Shown: one piece after another, positions 1-12,884 of the stretch
Position numbering within the stretch: position 1 is the stretch's first letter
Layout of the letters: every line of letters begins with the position of its first letter
Source: Mesocentrotus franciscanus
Taxonomy: Eukaryota; Echinodermata; Echinoidea; Camarodonta; Strongylocentrotidae
Direction of reading: 5' to 3'
Length of the DNA: 64,000 nt
NCBI GenBank assembly: GCA_037976565.1
Contig: CP137685.1
Location: 23,763,195-23,827,194, forward strand
Position numbers and translations under genes: made by a program
The notes under the pieces: generated by a model
The model's database searches: none
What the model saw: only the letters and a program-made list of their open reading frames with translations
What the model was told of the DNA's origin: nothing

Positions 1-187
1 ATATATATACAATCAAGAATTAGGGGCCACCAAATTGAAATACATAAAAAGATCAATAATACTTATCCAAAGAAAAATCACCATTGAACATTAATATAAA
101 CAAGGGAAAAGAGAGGTACACTTATTGCAGCAGCAAAATCTATATCTACGTGTGTATATGAGGGCAAAGAGAAAAGAAGAGCGAACA

Positions 188-216
188 AGTTGTTGTTGTT
201 GTTGTTGTTGTTGTTG
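188..216. repeat. (TTG)n microsatellite
   Basis: About nine uninterrupted TTG units. Confidence 0.9.
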
Positions 217-389
217 AGATTAATGGCGTTTCCATCGTCATTGGATGATTTTCGCCAGGCAGTGTGAGAGGGCGTAGTTACTGGTCCTCTCTTAGTACTT
301 TTGCTCTGTTGGATCGACGATAGCGTAGTGGCGTTGTGTTTATGAAATTAACAATGTCAGTAGAATATCAAGAACATATTACATGTATA

Positions 390-780
390 AAGAAGTTAAG
401 CTGGAAAGGGTTGAACTGTTTTTTAATATCGTTGGGGAGTTTATTTCATAACTTAGGAAAATAGATTTTAAATGAATTTCGGACGACGGAAGAGCAAACC
501 TGAGGTAAGTGTATTAAATTACTTTGGCGAGTAATGTAAGAATGAATTGAGGAATTTAAAACAAAAATATCGCTAAAGAGAGGAGGCAAGATCTTAACAT
601 GAAATTTATACATAAACACAAGGGAATTCAAGGTTATCAAGTCCTTTAATGGTAATATATTTGATTGTGAAAATATAGGATTTGTATGACTATTAAAGGG
701 AGCATTAAAGATAATTCGTATTGCGTTCTTTTGTAAAATGCATAATTTGTCTAAATGAGTTTTGAAGGGTAGTGAGCACA
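390..780 (-). mobile_element. Non-LTR retrotransposon (LINE) ORF2 C-terminal fragment, inactivated
   Basis: On the minus strand the frame reads THLDKLCILQKNAIRII, then NILPLKDLITLNSLVFMYK and RNSFKIYFPKL, a stop, then NKLPNDIK. The LQKxAIRII, LNSLVFMYK and (W)NKLPxxIK motifs are typical of the region C-terminal to the reverse transcriptase in CR1/L2/Jockey-type LINEs. A TGA stands where a Trp codon is expected before NKLPN, so the copy is dead. The catalytic reverse transcriptase part is absent. A G-rich low-complexity segment (about 820-925) truncates its 5' side. Confidence 0.7.
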
Positions 781-1118
781 ATTTTTTTTGTTTTTGCCTT
801 CGAAAATTAAAAAAAAAATTCACCACCACCCCCTCTTGAGCGCCAGGGGAGGGGGCCCATCTTCTTTTTTTTCCCAAAAAAGGGTGTTTTTACATGTTTT
901 TTTTTTTAGGGGAGGGGGCCCCCTGGATCCGCCACTGGTTGGGTAGCTAGTAAGGGAAGGGGTTATAATTTGTTTCATCTTACAACTGTTTTCATTCAAA
1001 ACAAAAAAATCGATCGTAATTTGTGAATTGTACATGCATTAAGTTAATCGAATTACGTTATTGTGATGAAAAAGATTTATATTTTGAAGAATCATTTGTA
1101 TTGTTCTAATATTTAACA

Positions 1119-1840
1119 AGTCAACGCAAAGCGTAGCATGCCCTCGCCGGGTACAAATGGCCTATATTTAGCATTGTTTGCAGATTTAATGAGCTGTGAC
1201 CTTTGACCTTTGACGTACATACTCAACAACATTACTTACGTTATTGAATGAAAACCACATTTTCGCATATATAATTGGGTATTTTCGCATATTTAATGAG
1301 CTATGACCTTTGACCATTGACCTACATACTCCGAAATCGAACTTAGGCTTTATTTTGATTCTGTGTACCTTCATATCAAATTTCATTAAAATCCGTCAAA
1401 CATTACTAAAGTTATCGAAACGGAAACATGCACATTTTCGGATATATAATTAGCTATTTTTGCATATTTAATGAGCTATGACCAATGACCTACATACTCC
1501 GAAATCGAACTTAGGCTGTATTTTGATACCATGTACCTTAATATCAAATCTTATTAAAATCCGTCAAACATTACTAAAGTTATCGAACGGAAACCAATTT
1601 TGTTAATAAAAGTAGCTTTTTTCCGCATATTGAATGAGCTATGACCTTTGAACTTGACCTACATACTCCTAAATCGAACTTAGGCTGTGTTTTGATACCA
1701 TGTTCCTTCATATCAAATTTTATTTCAATCCGTAAAACATTACTAAAGTTATCGAACGGAAACCAGATTTGTTACGGAAGGACGGAAGGACGGACGGCAG
1801 CGTTACTATATCCCCTCCGACTTCGTCTGCGAGGGGATAA
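1119..1840. mobile_element. Helentron-like non-autonomous element with internal tandem units (diverged family)
   Basis: The left part has ACGCAAAGCGT, a small hairpin, followed by ATGCCCTCGC. The right end is a hairpin, TATCCCCTCCG / GCGAGGGGATA, whose arm is an inverted match of the left ATGCCCTCGC. Between them about four units of about 170 bp repeat the phrase atgagctatgacctttga and acatactcCGAAATCGAAC. The layout parallels the elements at 43812 and 59243. Confidence 0.5.
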
Positions 1841-2004
1841 TAAGAATGAAAATATAAATTACGGAAAAGCAAAAAGGAGAATGTGTGGGTGGGTGCGTGT
1901 GTAGTGTATATGGGAAATGTGTTATGTGTGCCTTTCTAAACACACCAAGCAAACAATTAGCGAATCCAGACGTCCTTTTTACATTCTTTTCAGAATTCTT
2001 TTCG

Positions 2005-2305
2005 TTTTCCCCCCTCTATCGCGAAGCGCGGAAGCTTTGACGTTTCATTAAATTATTAGAGAAAGAAGCCGATTCGTTGTACCGTTCTCGGTACTTAATC
2101 CTTGTCTGAATTCAGTTTCCCCCCTCCCGCGCGAAGCGCGGAAGCTTTGACGTTTCATTAAATTATTAGAGAAAGAAGACGATTCGTTGTACCGTTCTCG
2201 ACCCTTAATCCTTGTCTGAATTCAGTTTCCCCCTCCCGCGCGAAGCGCGGAAGCTTTTTCGTTTCATTAAATTATTAGAGAAGATGACGATTCGTTGTAC
2301 CGTGC
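2005..2305. repeat. Tandem repeat, three units of about 110 bp
   Basis: Units begin near 2005, 2117 and 2225 and contain the palindrome CGCGAAGCGCG followed by GAAGCTTTGACGTTTCATTA. The third unit is truncated. Confidence 0.9.
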
Positions 2306-2426
2306 TCCTTTTTCTTCCTACGTCCTCTTCCTTTTTTTCTCTCTCTTTTTTTTTTTTTGGCCGGCGTTTTTTTTTTTTTTTTTTTTTTGGGGACTGCACC
2401 GCCCCTGGCTACGCGCCTAGAGGGGG

Positions 2427-2889
2427 GGGGAGACCGAGAGACAGAGAAAGAGGCAAGTAGTAAAATAATAAACTCACCCATGTCAAAAGAAATATGACAA
2501 TTCATAATGCTCAATGTCAATATTTTCATGCGATGTCTTTCCAAGATGCACACAAACTCTCATAAAACATCTCATGAAACAGAGGCATCCAAAATCAAAG
2601 TACATCTAAACTTTTAAGGATAAGGAGAGGGAGAGGGTGTGAGAGATGGGTGGGGTGGGAAAGGAGAGGCATAGAGAGAGAGAGAGAGAGAGAGGGGGGT
2701 GGGAAACCGAGAGACAGAGAAAGAGGCAAATAGTAAAATAATAAACTCACCCATGTCAAAGGAAATATGACAATTCATAATGCTCAATATTTTCATGCGA
2801 TAATGTCTTTCCAAGATGCACACAAACTCTCATAAAACATCTCATGAAACAGAGGCATCCAAAATCAAAGTACATCTAAACTTTTAGGT
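2427..2889. repeat. Segmental tandem duplication (two units of about 190 bp)
   Basis: 2427-2624 recurs almost unchanged at 2700-2889, including GAGACCGAGAGACAGAGAAA and AGAGGCATCCAAAATCAAAG. A variable GA/CT-rich spacer lies between. Confidence 0.9.
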
Positions 2890-3717
2890 ATAGCCGTACA
2901 CTGTAATATTTTAGGATGAAGCTACTCAAAAGGTAAAGACATATAGCAGACTTTTTGGTCAATTTTACAAACATTTATTGTCCAACTTCCTGCCACATAA
3001 GAAATGAGAGAAAAATTGAAAAAGTAATATCACAATATAATATCTAAAGATATGTTGAGAATACAATAAACATTGATAAACTAATGAAAATAATCTGCAG
3101 TTCTTTTTCAATGCATAATATTTGTATGATTTAAAATATGACATTTCTGCTTTTTTAATAATTATTTGTCTATAAAATTTAAATATTTATCTATCACTCT
3201 ACGGACTGCAAAGACATATTTTTTTTTTTAAGTGTACTTTCTTTCTAACTGTACACACAAAAATGAGAATGTATCTATATAAGATTGAATATTGGCTACC
3301 ATCAACAATTAATTGATCATACATATATTTATCTTTAATCATAGATCATTGGTTCAGAAGGTCAAATTTAAACATGACCCCGTGTTTTTATTTGACCCTT
3401 TCAATCATAAAATTTAGGGAGACCCTATCATTGAATGTTGCTTTGATGGGGCTATCTTTTTCATCGCCACAGTTGTCTACAAGTCTTTAAATCAATGTCC
3501 ATTGCTAGAGATTAAATATAATTCAAAGAATCTGCTGCGTCCATTTTGTGTACATTTCTCAGCATATGAAACTCTTGCAAAGTTTGTTAAAATGCTCAAA
3601 AACATCATATCAGAGCTGTAACTTTTAGAGATTTAGATGCCACTTTCACGCATTTTGCCGTGACATCTGTTGGAAGAGGTGTAAAACCATGTGGTTTAAA
3701 CCCTTGATTGTTTATGT

Positions 3718-3985
3718 CTTTGGCAAGAGATATTTTAGCAAGACATTAACCTATATTTGCCTCTCCATACCCAGGAGAGAAATGGTTATCAAGAGGATGA
3801 TGGAATTCCTCTGCGGTCACATTTGCTGCGTGTACATGCCCCCGGATTACATGGGAGGAATTCTTCCCAGGAAGCAGAGATGGTGCACATATTGTGTGCA
3901 CAGCATAATTATGATGTGGTAATAATTAGTGTAAAGCACCTAGGAGACATTAGTATTCAGCTCCTTAGAAATTCAGCCTATTATC
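3718..3985 (+). mobile_element. Diverged tRNA-derived SINE body
   Basis: The phrases tttggcaagatatt, ctccaxxcccagg, cccagg-gxagxgatggtgcacat, and gtaaagcacctagg follow the order seen in the intact SINE at 40230-40591. The tRNA-like head is not recognisable, and the sequence ends in ATT repeats. Confidence 0.6.
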
Positions 3986-4237
3986 ATTATTATTATATAT
4001 TATTTCTTTATTGCAACCAAAACTTGTGGTTGGATTTTAATTCATTCTGTGCATGTTTAGATGTGCTCTCTCTTTCTCTCTCTCTTAAGATTGAACAAGA
4101 AAACCTTACAGATAAATTGATGACATAATACTTCAGCCTATACATTATTCTAAGACATTGGTCACGTTAAAGATCCGTTGAGAAGGAGTCTTCATTCATC
4201 AGAGGTAGCCGAAAGACTGGTTCCAACTGCCACATCT

Positions 4238-4268
<31 letters not shown>

Positions 4269-5122
4269 TGGACACATAAACACTGAAAAGTTACAACGAC
4301 ACATAGATACAAAATGTAGAGTGACAGATATGCTTCTTCTTCAGAGAATTCCATCCCTCCAAAAAAAAAAGATTAAAAAAAATGTCTTTACATATTTGGA
4401 CGTCCTGCCTGCAAATGTCTTATCTTGTCTTATTAGCATGGACTGACTATCCCACCCCCACAAGAAACAAAAAAACAAAGAAACAAAACAATAACATAAA
4501 AACAACAACATAACATGGCAAAGCTGGCTATAGTAATAGCTAGGTGCCCCTGCTTGTTGTACTATATGTAATAGATCTTCTAATCATCAAAAATATTAAA
4601 TATTGCATCACTTTTCTTCATATCTTCAAGAACATAATACATAAATAAGTTCATTTAAATGTATATATATGCACATGCAAATATACGGATAGATATGCCG
4701 AATACTGTGACACAAGAAGAATAAGTTCGATTCAAGGATTGTATGCTCCATGCTAACATTTTCAAACGTGCATAATTATTTTTAACAGGAAAATTGACTC
4801 ATAAGCAAATAGGCCTATACATGTATTAGTTGGAGGAAAAAAATACCAAAACTTTATTTGAAGGAAGAATAAAATGAAATGCAACTTTAAAGGAATCAAA
4901 TTTAATGAATATGTTTTTTGAGAAAATATAAAGCTTGCATGGAATGATAGTATTATTAAAAACAATAGTCTCATTATGCAAAGACTGGTGTTCCGTAATG
5001 TGGTGTCAGTGCATGCAAATAGAGGTGTACATGGTTACCCTTTCTGTACTTTCAAAAAAGGAAAATTACTTTTTATTTGGCCATGCTGACCATTTGTAGC
5101 AACTGAACTTGTGACAGATATA

Positions 5123-5659
5123 TTAAAGATACTATGTCCCTTTTGCAGCCAACATCAAATTCTGTAGAACTTTGCAGGAATTATGAATATGTCATGTATG
5201 TCCTATCTGTGAAATTTAAACGTTAGCAGTGTCCTAATATTCAAATTATGCAAGGAAACCCGTTTACTTGCTAGACTTCACTGTCAGACACTATTGAGTG
5301 ACTGACTGGCTTTTTTATCTTTGGTAATAACATACATAAAATGAGCTGTAAAGGGTACATGAGCATTTGTCTACATCAATAACCCACTTCTTGTAATGGC
5401 CAAAATTAAACTGATTGAATCTTTGCGCAGCATAAAACGTACGACCATTCGGTACAATGGTCTGAAAAATCAGACTATTACTTACTGGCTCTATAGCTCC
5501 TAAGTCGATTTGACAACTAATAGTCGTTATTTTCCCACTTAAAGACATTTTCAAGCCCCCTTTTTAGGGAAGTTCTAAATTAGTATTGTCTTTCAAATGC
5601 CGTTGGAATTTAATAACCTTTTCATTTTTTGGCCTGCAAATGGGACATAGTACCTTTAA
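5123..5659 (-). mobile_element. MITE family A copy 1 (TTAA borders) carrying a 79-codon ORF
   Basis: The terminal repeats are TTAAAG(A/G)TACTATGTCCC, with TTAA at both borders. The copy is a near-identical inverted counterpart of 37378-37916. On the minus strand 5315-5554 is an ORF starting MKMSLSGKITTISCQIDLGA and ending CYYQR; it differs from that in the second copy at one residue (Gln to Arg at residue 16). I do not recognise the ORF and it shows no transposase motif. Another ORF-like stretch, VELCRNYECVMYVLSVKFKR, lies in the other half of the element. Confidence 0.85.
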
Positions 5660-7230
5660 AGACTTGTCACAGCTAGTCTAAATCACATTAACAGCATTTA
5701 CATGTAGGCCTATTGAACATTTAATGAAGAGTTTACTTCCAAATGAATTTTGCCATTTAAATACCGTTCGCTCAATAGCTAACCGCAATCCAAATTCTAG
5801 CTAAAATCATTTTAAAAGAATTGAGGATATATGACTATTATCAAAATATTTTAAAGATATTTTTTATGATGCAGCATTTCATCATAAAAGAAAGAAGTTG
5901 CATTGCGCAGTAAGGTTGTTGTCAAAACATTAGCATTATTTTGTTCCCAGATGAGCAAAGAGTGATATGTTCAATGTTAAGTGTATAAGGTATTGTTTTG
6001 TATTGTTTGTATTGCAGAAAAGCCATCTGAGTTATGCACAACTCAAGTGATGTATGCAGGTAACGGTCATTAAAATAGAGTAAACATGAAATCACAATTG
6101 TCAAGCCCTCTGAACCCTTTGCATAAAATAAGAAAGTAAATTTAAACATCTGAGCAATAAACAAATAAAGCAAAACAGGCATAAAATCACCAATGTCAAG
6201 CCCTCTAAATCCTTTGCATAAAAAAAAAATGCATAACATTTTTCTGAGCAATAAACAGCAAAATAAAGCAAAACAGACAACATTATAGTTTCTGACAAAG
6301 TTTATTCTAATATATCTGTTTTAATATTAAATATTACTTGACTAACATTTTGGAAGAATATAAATTTCATCTGAACCATACTGAATTCTCGTTTCTGATT
6401 CGTTTTCATGACAATATTCAAACATTCTATACTGACATTCATAGCAACTATTCTTCACATTAAAATAACACAAAAATATATCTAAACTCATCAACGAAAT
6501 TTGACATTTCATGACAAACAATATTCCATCATTTTTTCTTCCAACAGCGATATAAAAAAGATAAATAAAACGAATCCGTTATCTCCCTCTGATACTTCTT
6601 CAAAACTTTCATTTTTGACACAATACATTTAAAACATCAATGTATTCAAACATGTATTTTGAATAATTTTCAGCATATTTATATCATCTCAACATAATGG
6701 TAACTCAAATGAAGATAAAAATGGTGAGAAATACCTCACTAGATACTAAGCATGGGAGAAATCCATTTATGGAAAATAAGACTTAAAAGCCTCTATCAGA
6801 GATATGCAAGCCCTCAAAAACTTGATTCACAGTTTATCTGTATCAGCAAGATGCGTCTATGAAAGTATGCTCAAGATTTCAGATCAAAAGACACTGTAGT
6901 TTTCTCTTTACGAGTGAAAATTGAAGCCCTCATTTTGTACACAACAAATGGGGTGAATAAAACGCTGCCAGTTGCGAAATTCAAATTTGAAAAGAAAAAT
7001 GACTGTAATTTTGCTAATAATGAATATTTTGCCACCAGACTTTTAGGAAAGTTTTCAATAATGATTTTTTCAACCAACAATTTGGCCCTTTTACAAGTTT
7101 TGATTTTCACCGTGCAAATTCCTACGACACCTTTATGACATATTAAATCATACCTAACAGGATTAGAATCCAATTACTACCTACTGTGTATTGGTATCAT
7201 GCAATTGGGTGTTATGTCTAAAATTTCTCC
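5660..7230. other. Intergenic, AT-rich; no gene recognised
   Basis: A short internal duplication is visible around 6080-6290 (phrase tcaagccctctxaacccttt gcataaaa twice). Nothing protein-like is supported on either strand. Confidence 0.6.
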
Positions 7231-7240
7231 CTGTTGATAT

Positions 7241-7317
7241 CGTCTGTTTGGAGCCAGAAGGGCCGTAACTCATATACTTTAAACACTGAGTTAATACCCT
7301 TCTGGTTCTGAACAGGC
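7241..7317. repeat. Hairpin repeat, copy 1
   Basis: Left arm TCTGTTTGGAGCCAGAAGGG; right arm is its inverse, CCCTTCTGGTTCTGAACAGG. Inner arms GTAACTCAT and GAGTTAAT also pair. Confidence 0.8.
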
Positions 7318-8386
7318 AAAATTGTTATTAGTCTTATAATTGCAGTCCTAAAAAAAAAAAAAAGAAGTTTTTTGTTGGGGGGGGGTGAGGGCAAATGTTC
7401 ATCCGTTTTATAAGTTGTTTGATGACCTGAATACATTTAAATTTCTCTTATTCACATGCTTGTTGAATTGTTGACCTTATGAAATGGCTATTGTGGTTTT
7501 ACACCATACACAGTATGTATCATAACATGAATATTTCAAACAGTAGCGTGCGACTTTCATTGTAAATATATTACAATTCTGATTAAAAAAAACATACACA
7601 CTTTGTTCAGCAGAAAAACTAAGGTCCAATTTATTCCAATACTTTGGCCATTTGAGAAATAAAAAAGAACATTTCATTCTATTTAACTGCATTCCTGATA
7701 AGAAGTGTTGAAGAATCGGCATGCAGCATGACTCTCATTGAAAGCTGAGGCGTCATATATGGCACATTGCTCTAACATTGGCTTGTGAATGAAAATTGTC
7801 GATACGAAGAATACAGACTGATTAACGTACATGTACATCAAAAGACAATCATTGTACTAAAATCTATACAATATAACTTATGAGTTCATTATTGAAATAA
7901 CTAGCGAAATAGTGACAATATGGCCAATTTAATTTTAAGTATTAAAATAAGATGACTTTTACCAAGCTCAATCATTATTTTTAAATTTGAAGAATAAAAT
8001 AACATATTTGTTATGTACATGTCACTAGTTTGTGCGATGTCCATTCTGTGTGTTCTATTCCATCATCTCTTACAGAAGCCAAATTATTTTTTAATTTAAG
8101 CAAAAACATAAGCAAAACTTCATAGCAGTCAGGTTCTTATTTTATTTATATGTTTATTTGGTAATAATTCAACAGGGTAGCCCTGCCAGTAGTTGATATA
8201 ATGTTATACTTGGGGTCTTATTCAATATACCTCTCTTTCAAGAAGTTGGTGGCCGTTTGCCAAGAGTCATAAGCAAGCTTAGAGACTCAAGTCATTTTGG
8301 CACACACAACAAAAAATATATATTTATATATAAAATACCTATATCCATTCAACTAGACTTTACAATTTTTTCCCCATTTTTTCTGT

Positions 8387-8460
8387 CATCTGCTGAGAGC
8401 CAGAAGGAGATCAACTCATATCTTTTTATGTAAAGGATAACACCTTTCTGGCCAATATCC
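8387..8460. repeat. Hairpin repeat, copy 2
   Basis: Left arm CATCTGCTGAGAGCCAGAAG followed by CAACTCAT; the right arm, CACCTTTCTGGCCAATATCC, is more diverged. Confidence 0.65.
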
Positions 8461-8659
8461 AGAGGATAAGTTCATTTTAAATTTCATTATTTTAAAAGAA
8501 TAAAAATAAGAAGAAATAACAGTTAATTCATTTTCCTCTCTAATAGAATATGTTAAAACACATAGATTAACTCTTTATACGTCACACAAATAATCTCCAT
8601 GTGCCATATTGTCTTTATCATGGGATAGATCATCAAAGGCTTCAAGGTTATTCAACTAT

Positions 8660-8850
8660 TTCCAGGGCAAAATTAATCCATACCGGTATTAAAAGTGTTG
8701 TCTTGGGGCTACCGGTGATCAAGACCCGGCAATTTTGCAAAAGCGTTGTGTTGCATGAAGCAATGCACCTGTCAAGTGGTGCCTACTGTTTTGTGCAAAA
8801 TTGCATGTGTGGCAAACGAGCGGCAGTGCAATGAGGTGAAGAAAGCAACT
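8660..8850 (+). repeat. Dispersed repeat, copy 1 (inverse of 14290-14457)
   Basis: Shares ATACCGGT, CACCTGTCAAGTGGTGC, CAAAATTGCATGTGTGGCAA and GAGGTGAAGAAAGCAAC with the minus strand of 14290-14457. The 77-codon ORF in it is part of the repeat and has no recognisable domain. Confidence 0.75.
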
Positions 8851-9480
8851 GAAGTGTGAAGCATCTTATTCATAAATGTATCTCGGCTGTCACATTTTAT
8901 CAGATTATAATTATTATTATTATTGTCCCATTTCATCTTAAATGCGAATGCACCAAGTACCGATGACAGAACCAGGTCTCAACCTTGGAGATGGTGATCA
9001 GTTTCACAGAGCAGCAAATGTGTGGTGCTTATGGTTTTGAGATGGTGGTGAGGAAGATAGTTGGGTAGGAACACCAGTCTTCTATTTCAGAGTTACTAAA
9101 AGGCGATGACATATTGCTTCTAAATAGCTATCCAGGATAGGATAGAGTTATTTATCTGCAATCTGCTTGGAACAAAATATTCAGCCTGGATATGAGGCTT
9201 ACATAATGAATCAACAAAATGCTTGAAGTAATGTAGAGAACTTGTATAACTAGGGTGCAACGTTGTGAAAGGGAATGGCAATACACAACTCAGAACGTTT
9301 GGAATGGGACTGATATTAAATACATTGAAGATTACAAAGATATAGTAAACTCAAAACACAGAGTACAAGTGTATTATATATCCACGTACTTGAGATGGCA
9401 ACAGAAACAAAATCAAACTACACTGTTGATGGCAAACTGAGGATCTGCATAACGAGTGTTAATTGCTAACATTAAGTGAA

Positions 9481-9970
9481 GTTAATGAGGTAGCTTCATA
9501 GCGAAATGTATTGGCACGAAAAGATGCATCCGGAATGCAAAATGCATAATAGTTAGTGATGTTTGTTGTTTAAAAGTTCTTTACTGACAATAAAATTTTA
9601 GCTAACATTAAGCCTCATTGAGGTGGTATATGCATTTACAAGCTCAATATCCTGACGATATGGTTCTACCTCTATTTGATAAATTACGATATTCTACAAT
9701 TATGACAGCCTGTTGTCATGAAACGGCTGGCTTTACGTCTACTCTATGGCAACCAATCACAGCCCGTTATTTTGTTCACGTGCTTATTCCTTTAGCTTCC
9801 ACTTATATTGTCTGATTTTGGTTTTCTGTTCATTCTCATGATTTACTACGATGAGTGCAAGATGAGAAGCTTTAGTACGTCTGATTTTGTTGCTATTCCT
9901 TCAATTATGCAGTTTGCGTTCCGGACGCGTCTTTTTCGTGCCGCTACGTTTTCGCTATAAAGCTAGCTAA
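9481..9970. mobile_element. MITE with about 70-bp terminal inverted repeats
   Basis: The left end TAGCTTCATAGCGAAATGTA with GGCACGAAAAGATGCATCCG is the inverse of the right end CGGACGCGTCTTTTTCGTGC with TTTTCGCTATAAAGCTAGCTA. Superfamily not assigned. Confidence 0.75.
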
Positions 9971-10029
9971 CAAGTCACTCATGGAATACCATATGAAGGG
10001 AACTAAAGAGGAATGTTGAGATGTGAATA

Positions 10030-10092
10030 TCATCTGATGAGAGCTGAAAGGACGTTAACTCAAGAAGTTAAGCCCTTCTGGCTCCAATCAGA
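10030..10092. repeat. Hairpin repeat, copy 3
   Basis: Left arm CATCTGATGAGAGCTGAAAG then GTTAACTCA; right arm GTTAAGCCCTTCTGGCTCCA then ATCAG. This is the shortest copy, with almost no loop. Confidence 0.8.
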
Positions 10093-12383
10093 CTACATAA
10101 GAGTATGATCAAAGGCACATTGTAACATTGGTCAAACTGTCATTGCTAGGCTTCAAGATTGTTTTTGGTTAACATTCAATTTGTCTATGAAGTCTGCCAA
10201 AGGAGAGATTTACCAGTTCATACCAAAAGCGGCCAGGAACAAAGAGGGAGTGTTTAAATAAAGAAATACTGTTTAAATTATTTTTTAAAAGGAGAAATTG
10301 CTTTGTAATAATAAGGCCATATTGTTATATCCTTAAGGGGTGTGATTAAATAGTGCTCTGGATAGTGTACATCTCCAACAGTATCTCCAAGCATTTCGGA
10401 AAATTATACTGAAGGAAACATATACTCCAGGGAATTTTCTGACTTCTGCTAACCCTTATTCTTTCTTCTTGGAGTTGATACAGAGTGCCTTTAAACACAC
10501 TATAAACAAAATAAGAAAGTGATGGTTTTCTTTTTTTGTTTAAGATGTGAAATAATGAAGTTTATACAGATTTGAAGATGATGAAGAATAATATATAATA
10601 AAAAGCAACAGAAGATGTATAATCATGAACAGCAATAATGTTTAACCTTATGATAACTAGGTATAATTGCTCACCTTTACTCATGTTTGACAATTTTAAA
10701 CAAACTTTTCAGAAATACACTTACTGTTGATATGTCAGGCATGCCTAATATTGCGAAATAAAAAGTGTAAGTTCCTCTGTGAGCAAGTAGGCCTAGCTAC
10801 CATAAGTTGTCTTTCTAAATAAAACCAAAAAAGTAGCATTACTGGAATGGGTTAGTAATATGTAGTGTCACTGCATGCATTAATAACAAGTCTAGACTTC
10901 ACATTTTTGCGTGGGTTGCTACTTGGTGAGAAAACAAAAATTTAGGTTATTTGGCATTTTTTTCTTTTTTTTCCAATGATTATTGAGATATTCTGCTGTC
11001 ATACATTACATTGCATCTGAAAGTTTAGGAAGATCATACCTAAAAGAAGGAATAACAAAAAAATTGGTAAAAAATCAGAAAACAATTATTTTGAAATGCA
11101 TTTCTCAAGAAAATGTATCTGCCTTTAATAGCAATGAGCATATTATATTTTGAATCGATAGTAAACTACGGTACTCTTGTTGGAGTAAACGCAGGTCACT
11201 TATACTTTCCAAAGTGAGTGTTTTAAGTTGGAGACAATTTGGAAAATTAATTATGAATTTAAAAACAGACAGCACTTTGAATTCAAATTATCACCTCATT
11301 CTATAACTTGATAACTCTTATTTTTTCTTTTAAAAATCATATAGTGCACTTTGTTAATGCAAATTGATGTTGCAGAAGCAATTGCATTAGTAGAATGAAT
11401 CGCAAATGTGCAAGTAAACTCTTTCATTTTAATAGTCTCCAATTAAAAGCTATGTTTATCAACAAGACATTATTTAATATATATTCTTCTAAAGATTTTT
11501 GTGAGCTGTGACCATAATATTGCAAGTACATCAACATGTCTATATTATTTGGTAGAATTTTACCCTGTAATAGAAGGAATAAACTTGATCCATTTCTAAA
11601 AATATCTTACTATATCAGCAGTTTAGTATTTAATCATTTGCTAATAGAAATGGAAAGAGGAGCAGAAAGCGCTTTACATGTTTAAATGTGAATATCCCCC
11701 ATGTAAAAAAAAGAAGAAATAAATAGTTTAAAGTCATGAAATCGTCATTTATCAATAATTTTCAGAAAGCCATCGAACCCCATATCACAATATAGCATCC
11801 ATTCCTTTTATAAAAAAAGAAAAAGTATCATTCTAACTAAACAGCCAATACTTTTTTGGGCCAGAGGAATGAATGATAAAAATAATTTTAAAAAACCCAG
11901 GTAACATCAAAATTTGTCACATATCCCACTTATCAACGACAACAAACTATAATTGCACTGACTTTCTACGCAAACTGCAATGGTAGAATAAATACTACAA
12001 CTCAATGCACTGAAGACGAATATTGCTAATTTTTTTAGTCATGAAAAATAGGTTGACAATAAAAAACAAAAAAACATATCTATCACAAGCTATACTAGGA
12101 TTTTCAATCAAAGTTGCGCATAGTCTCAAACAGATTTTAAGCTTGTAGAAAACAAAACAGTTCATCTGAAGTGAAATTGAAATATACAGAGATCAATTAA
12201 AATACTTGACAATTATGTACAAAGTAATATGTGGCATTGGTATTGCCGAGTAAAAAAAAACACAAAACATAACGTAATGATGGCAATCGTGAATATCGTA
12301 ATATAAATAGCTTGACGAGAGATATTTCATGCTCCTATTGCACTTGAAATAGAGCATTCCATGGTAGACTTCATCCTACCAAG
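10093..12383. other. Intergenic, AT-rich; no gene recognised
   Basis: Both strands are dense in stops and no repeat end is clear. This may include transcribed 3' flank of the EFA6/PSD gene. Confidence 0.5.
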
Positions 12384-12577
12384 TACAGTCAAACCTGCTT
12401 TAGTGACCACCTGTCTACAAAGACCACCTGTCTACAAGGACCACATTTTTTGTTTCCCTTGAAAATGGTTTCTCATTGAAACATGTACTAAAGGAACCTG
12501 TCTACAAAGACCACCTGTCTACAAAGACCACTTTTTGTGTTTCCCTTGGGCGGTCGCTATAGACAGGTTTGACTGTA
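12384..12577. mobile_element. TA-flanked MITE (CAGTCAAACCTG termini), copy 1
   Basis: Starts TACAGTCAAACCTG and ends CAGGTTTGACTGTA, with TA at both borders and internal repeats of ACCTGTCTACAAAGACCAC. TA target and short inverted ends fit the Tc1/mariner-pogo class. Confidence 0.8.
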
Positions 12578-12878
12578 TTAACAAACTTAACCAGCTGAAT
12601 ATGGTTCCAGAGAATTCTTGAGAAGGGGTCTATGGAAATGCGTGTTCTAACAAATTGTTTCGACATGTACCTGTATTCAATAAGTTAAATAGTGGACCAA
12701 TCTTTGATTCCTTTTTGAAATTTCTCTGCTTTAGGATTCCATGGTAGCATCCCACAAAATGTAATATTAAGTTTAAGTGTAGAACTTCGGCACACACACA
12801 AGAGAAAATGGTTATTCCGCATGCAGAGAATCCAAGTCACATTTTGGTTCTTTCACAAGCTGTCTTCATTCTTTCAAA

Positions 12879-12884
12879 TTTATT
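12879..12884 (-). promoter_or_regulatory. Candidate poly(A) signal of the EFA6/PSD gene
   Basis: The first AATAAA on the minus strand downstream of the stop codon at 13733 that I can find is here. It would give a 3' UTR of roughly 850 nt containing the short MITE at 13248-13395. This is position only; no transcript evidence. Confidence 0.3.

Noticed and set aside
2212..2553. Lys/Arg-rich and Phe-rich ORFs
   Set aside because: Poly-T and CT runs together with tandem repeat units explain them.
8601..8834. 77-codon plus-strand ORF as a small gene
   Set aside because: Its sequence is part of a dispersed repeat also found inverted at 14290-14457, where the frame is not preserved.
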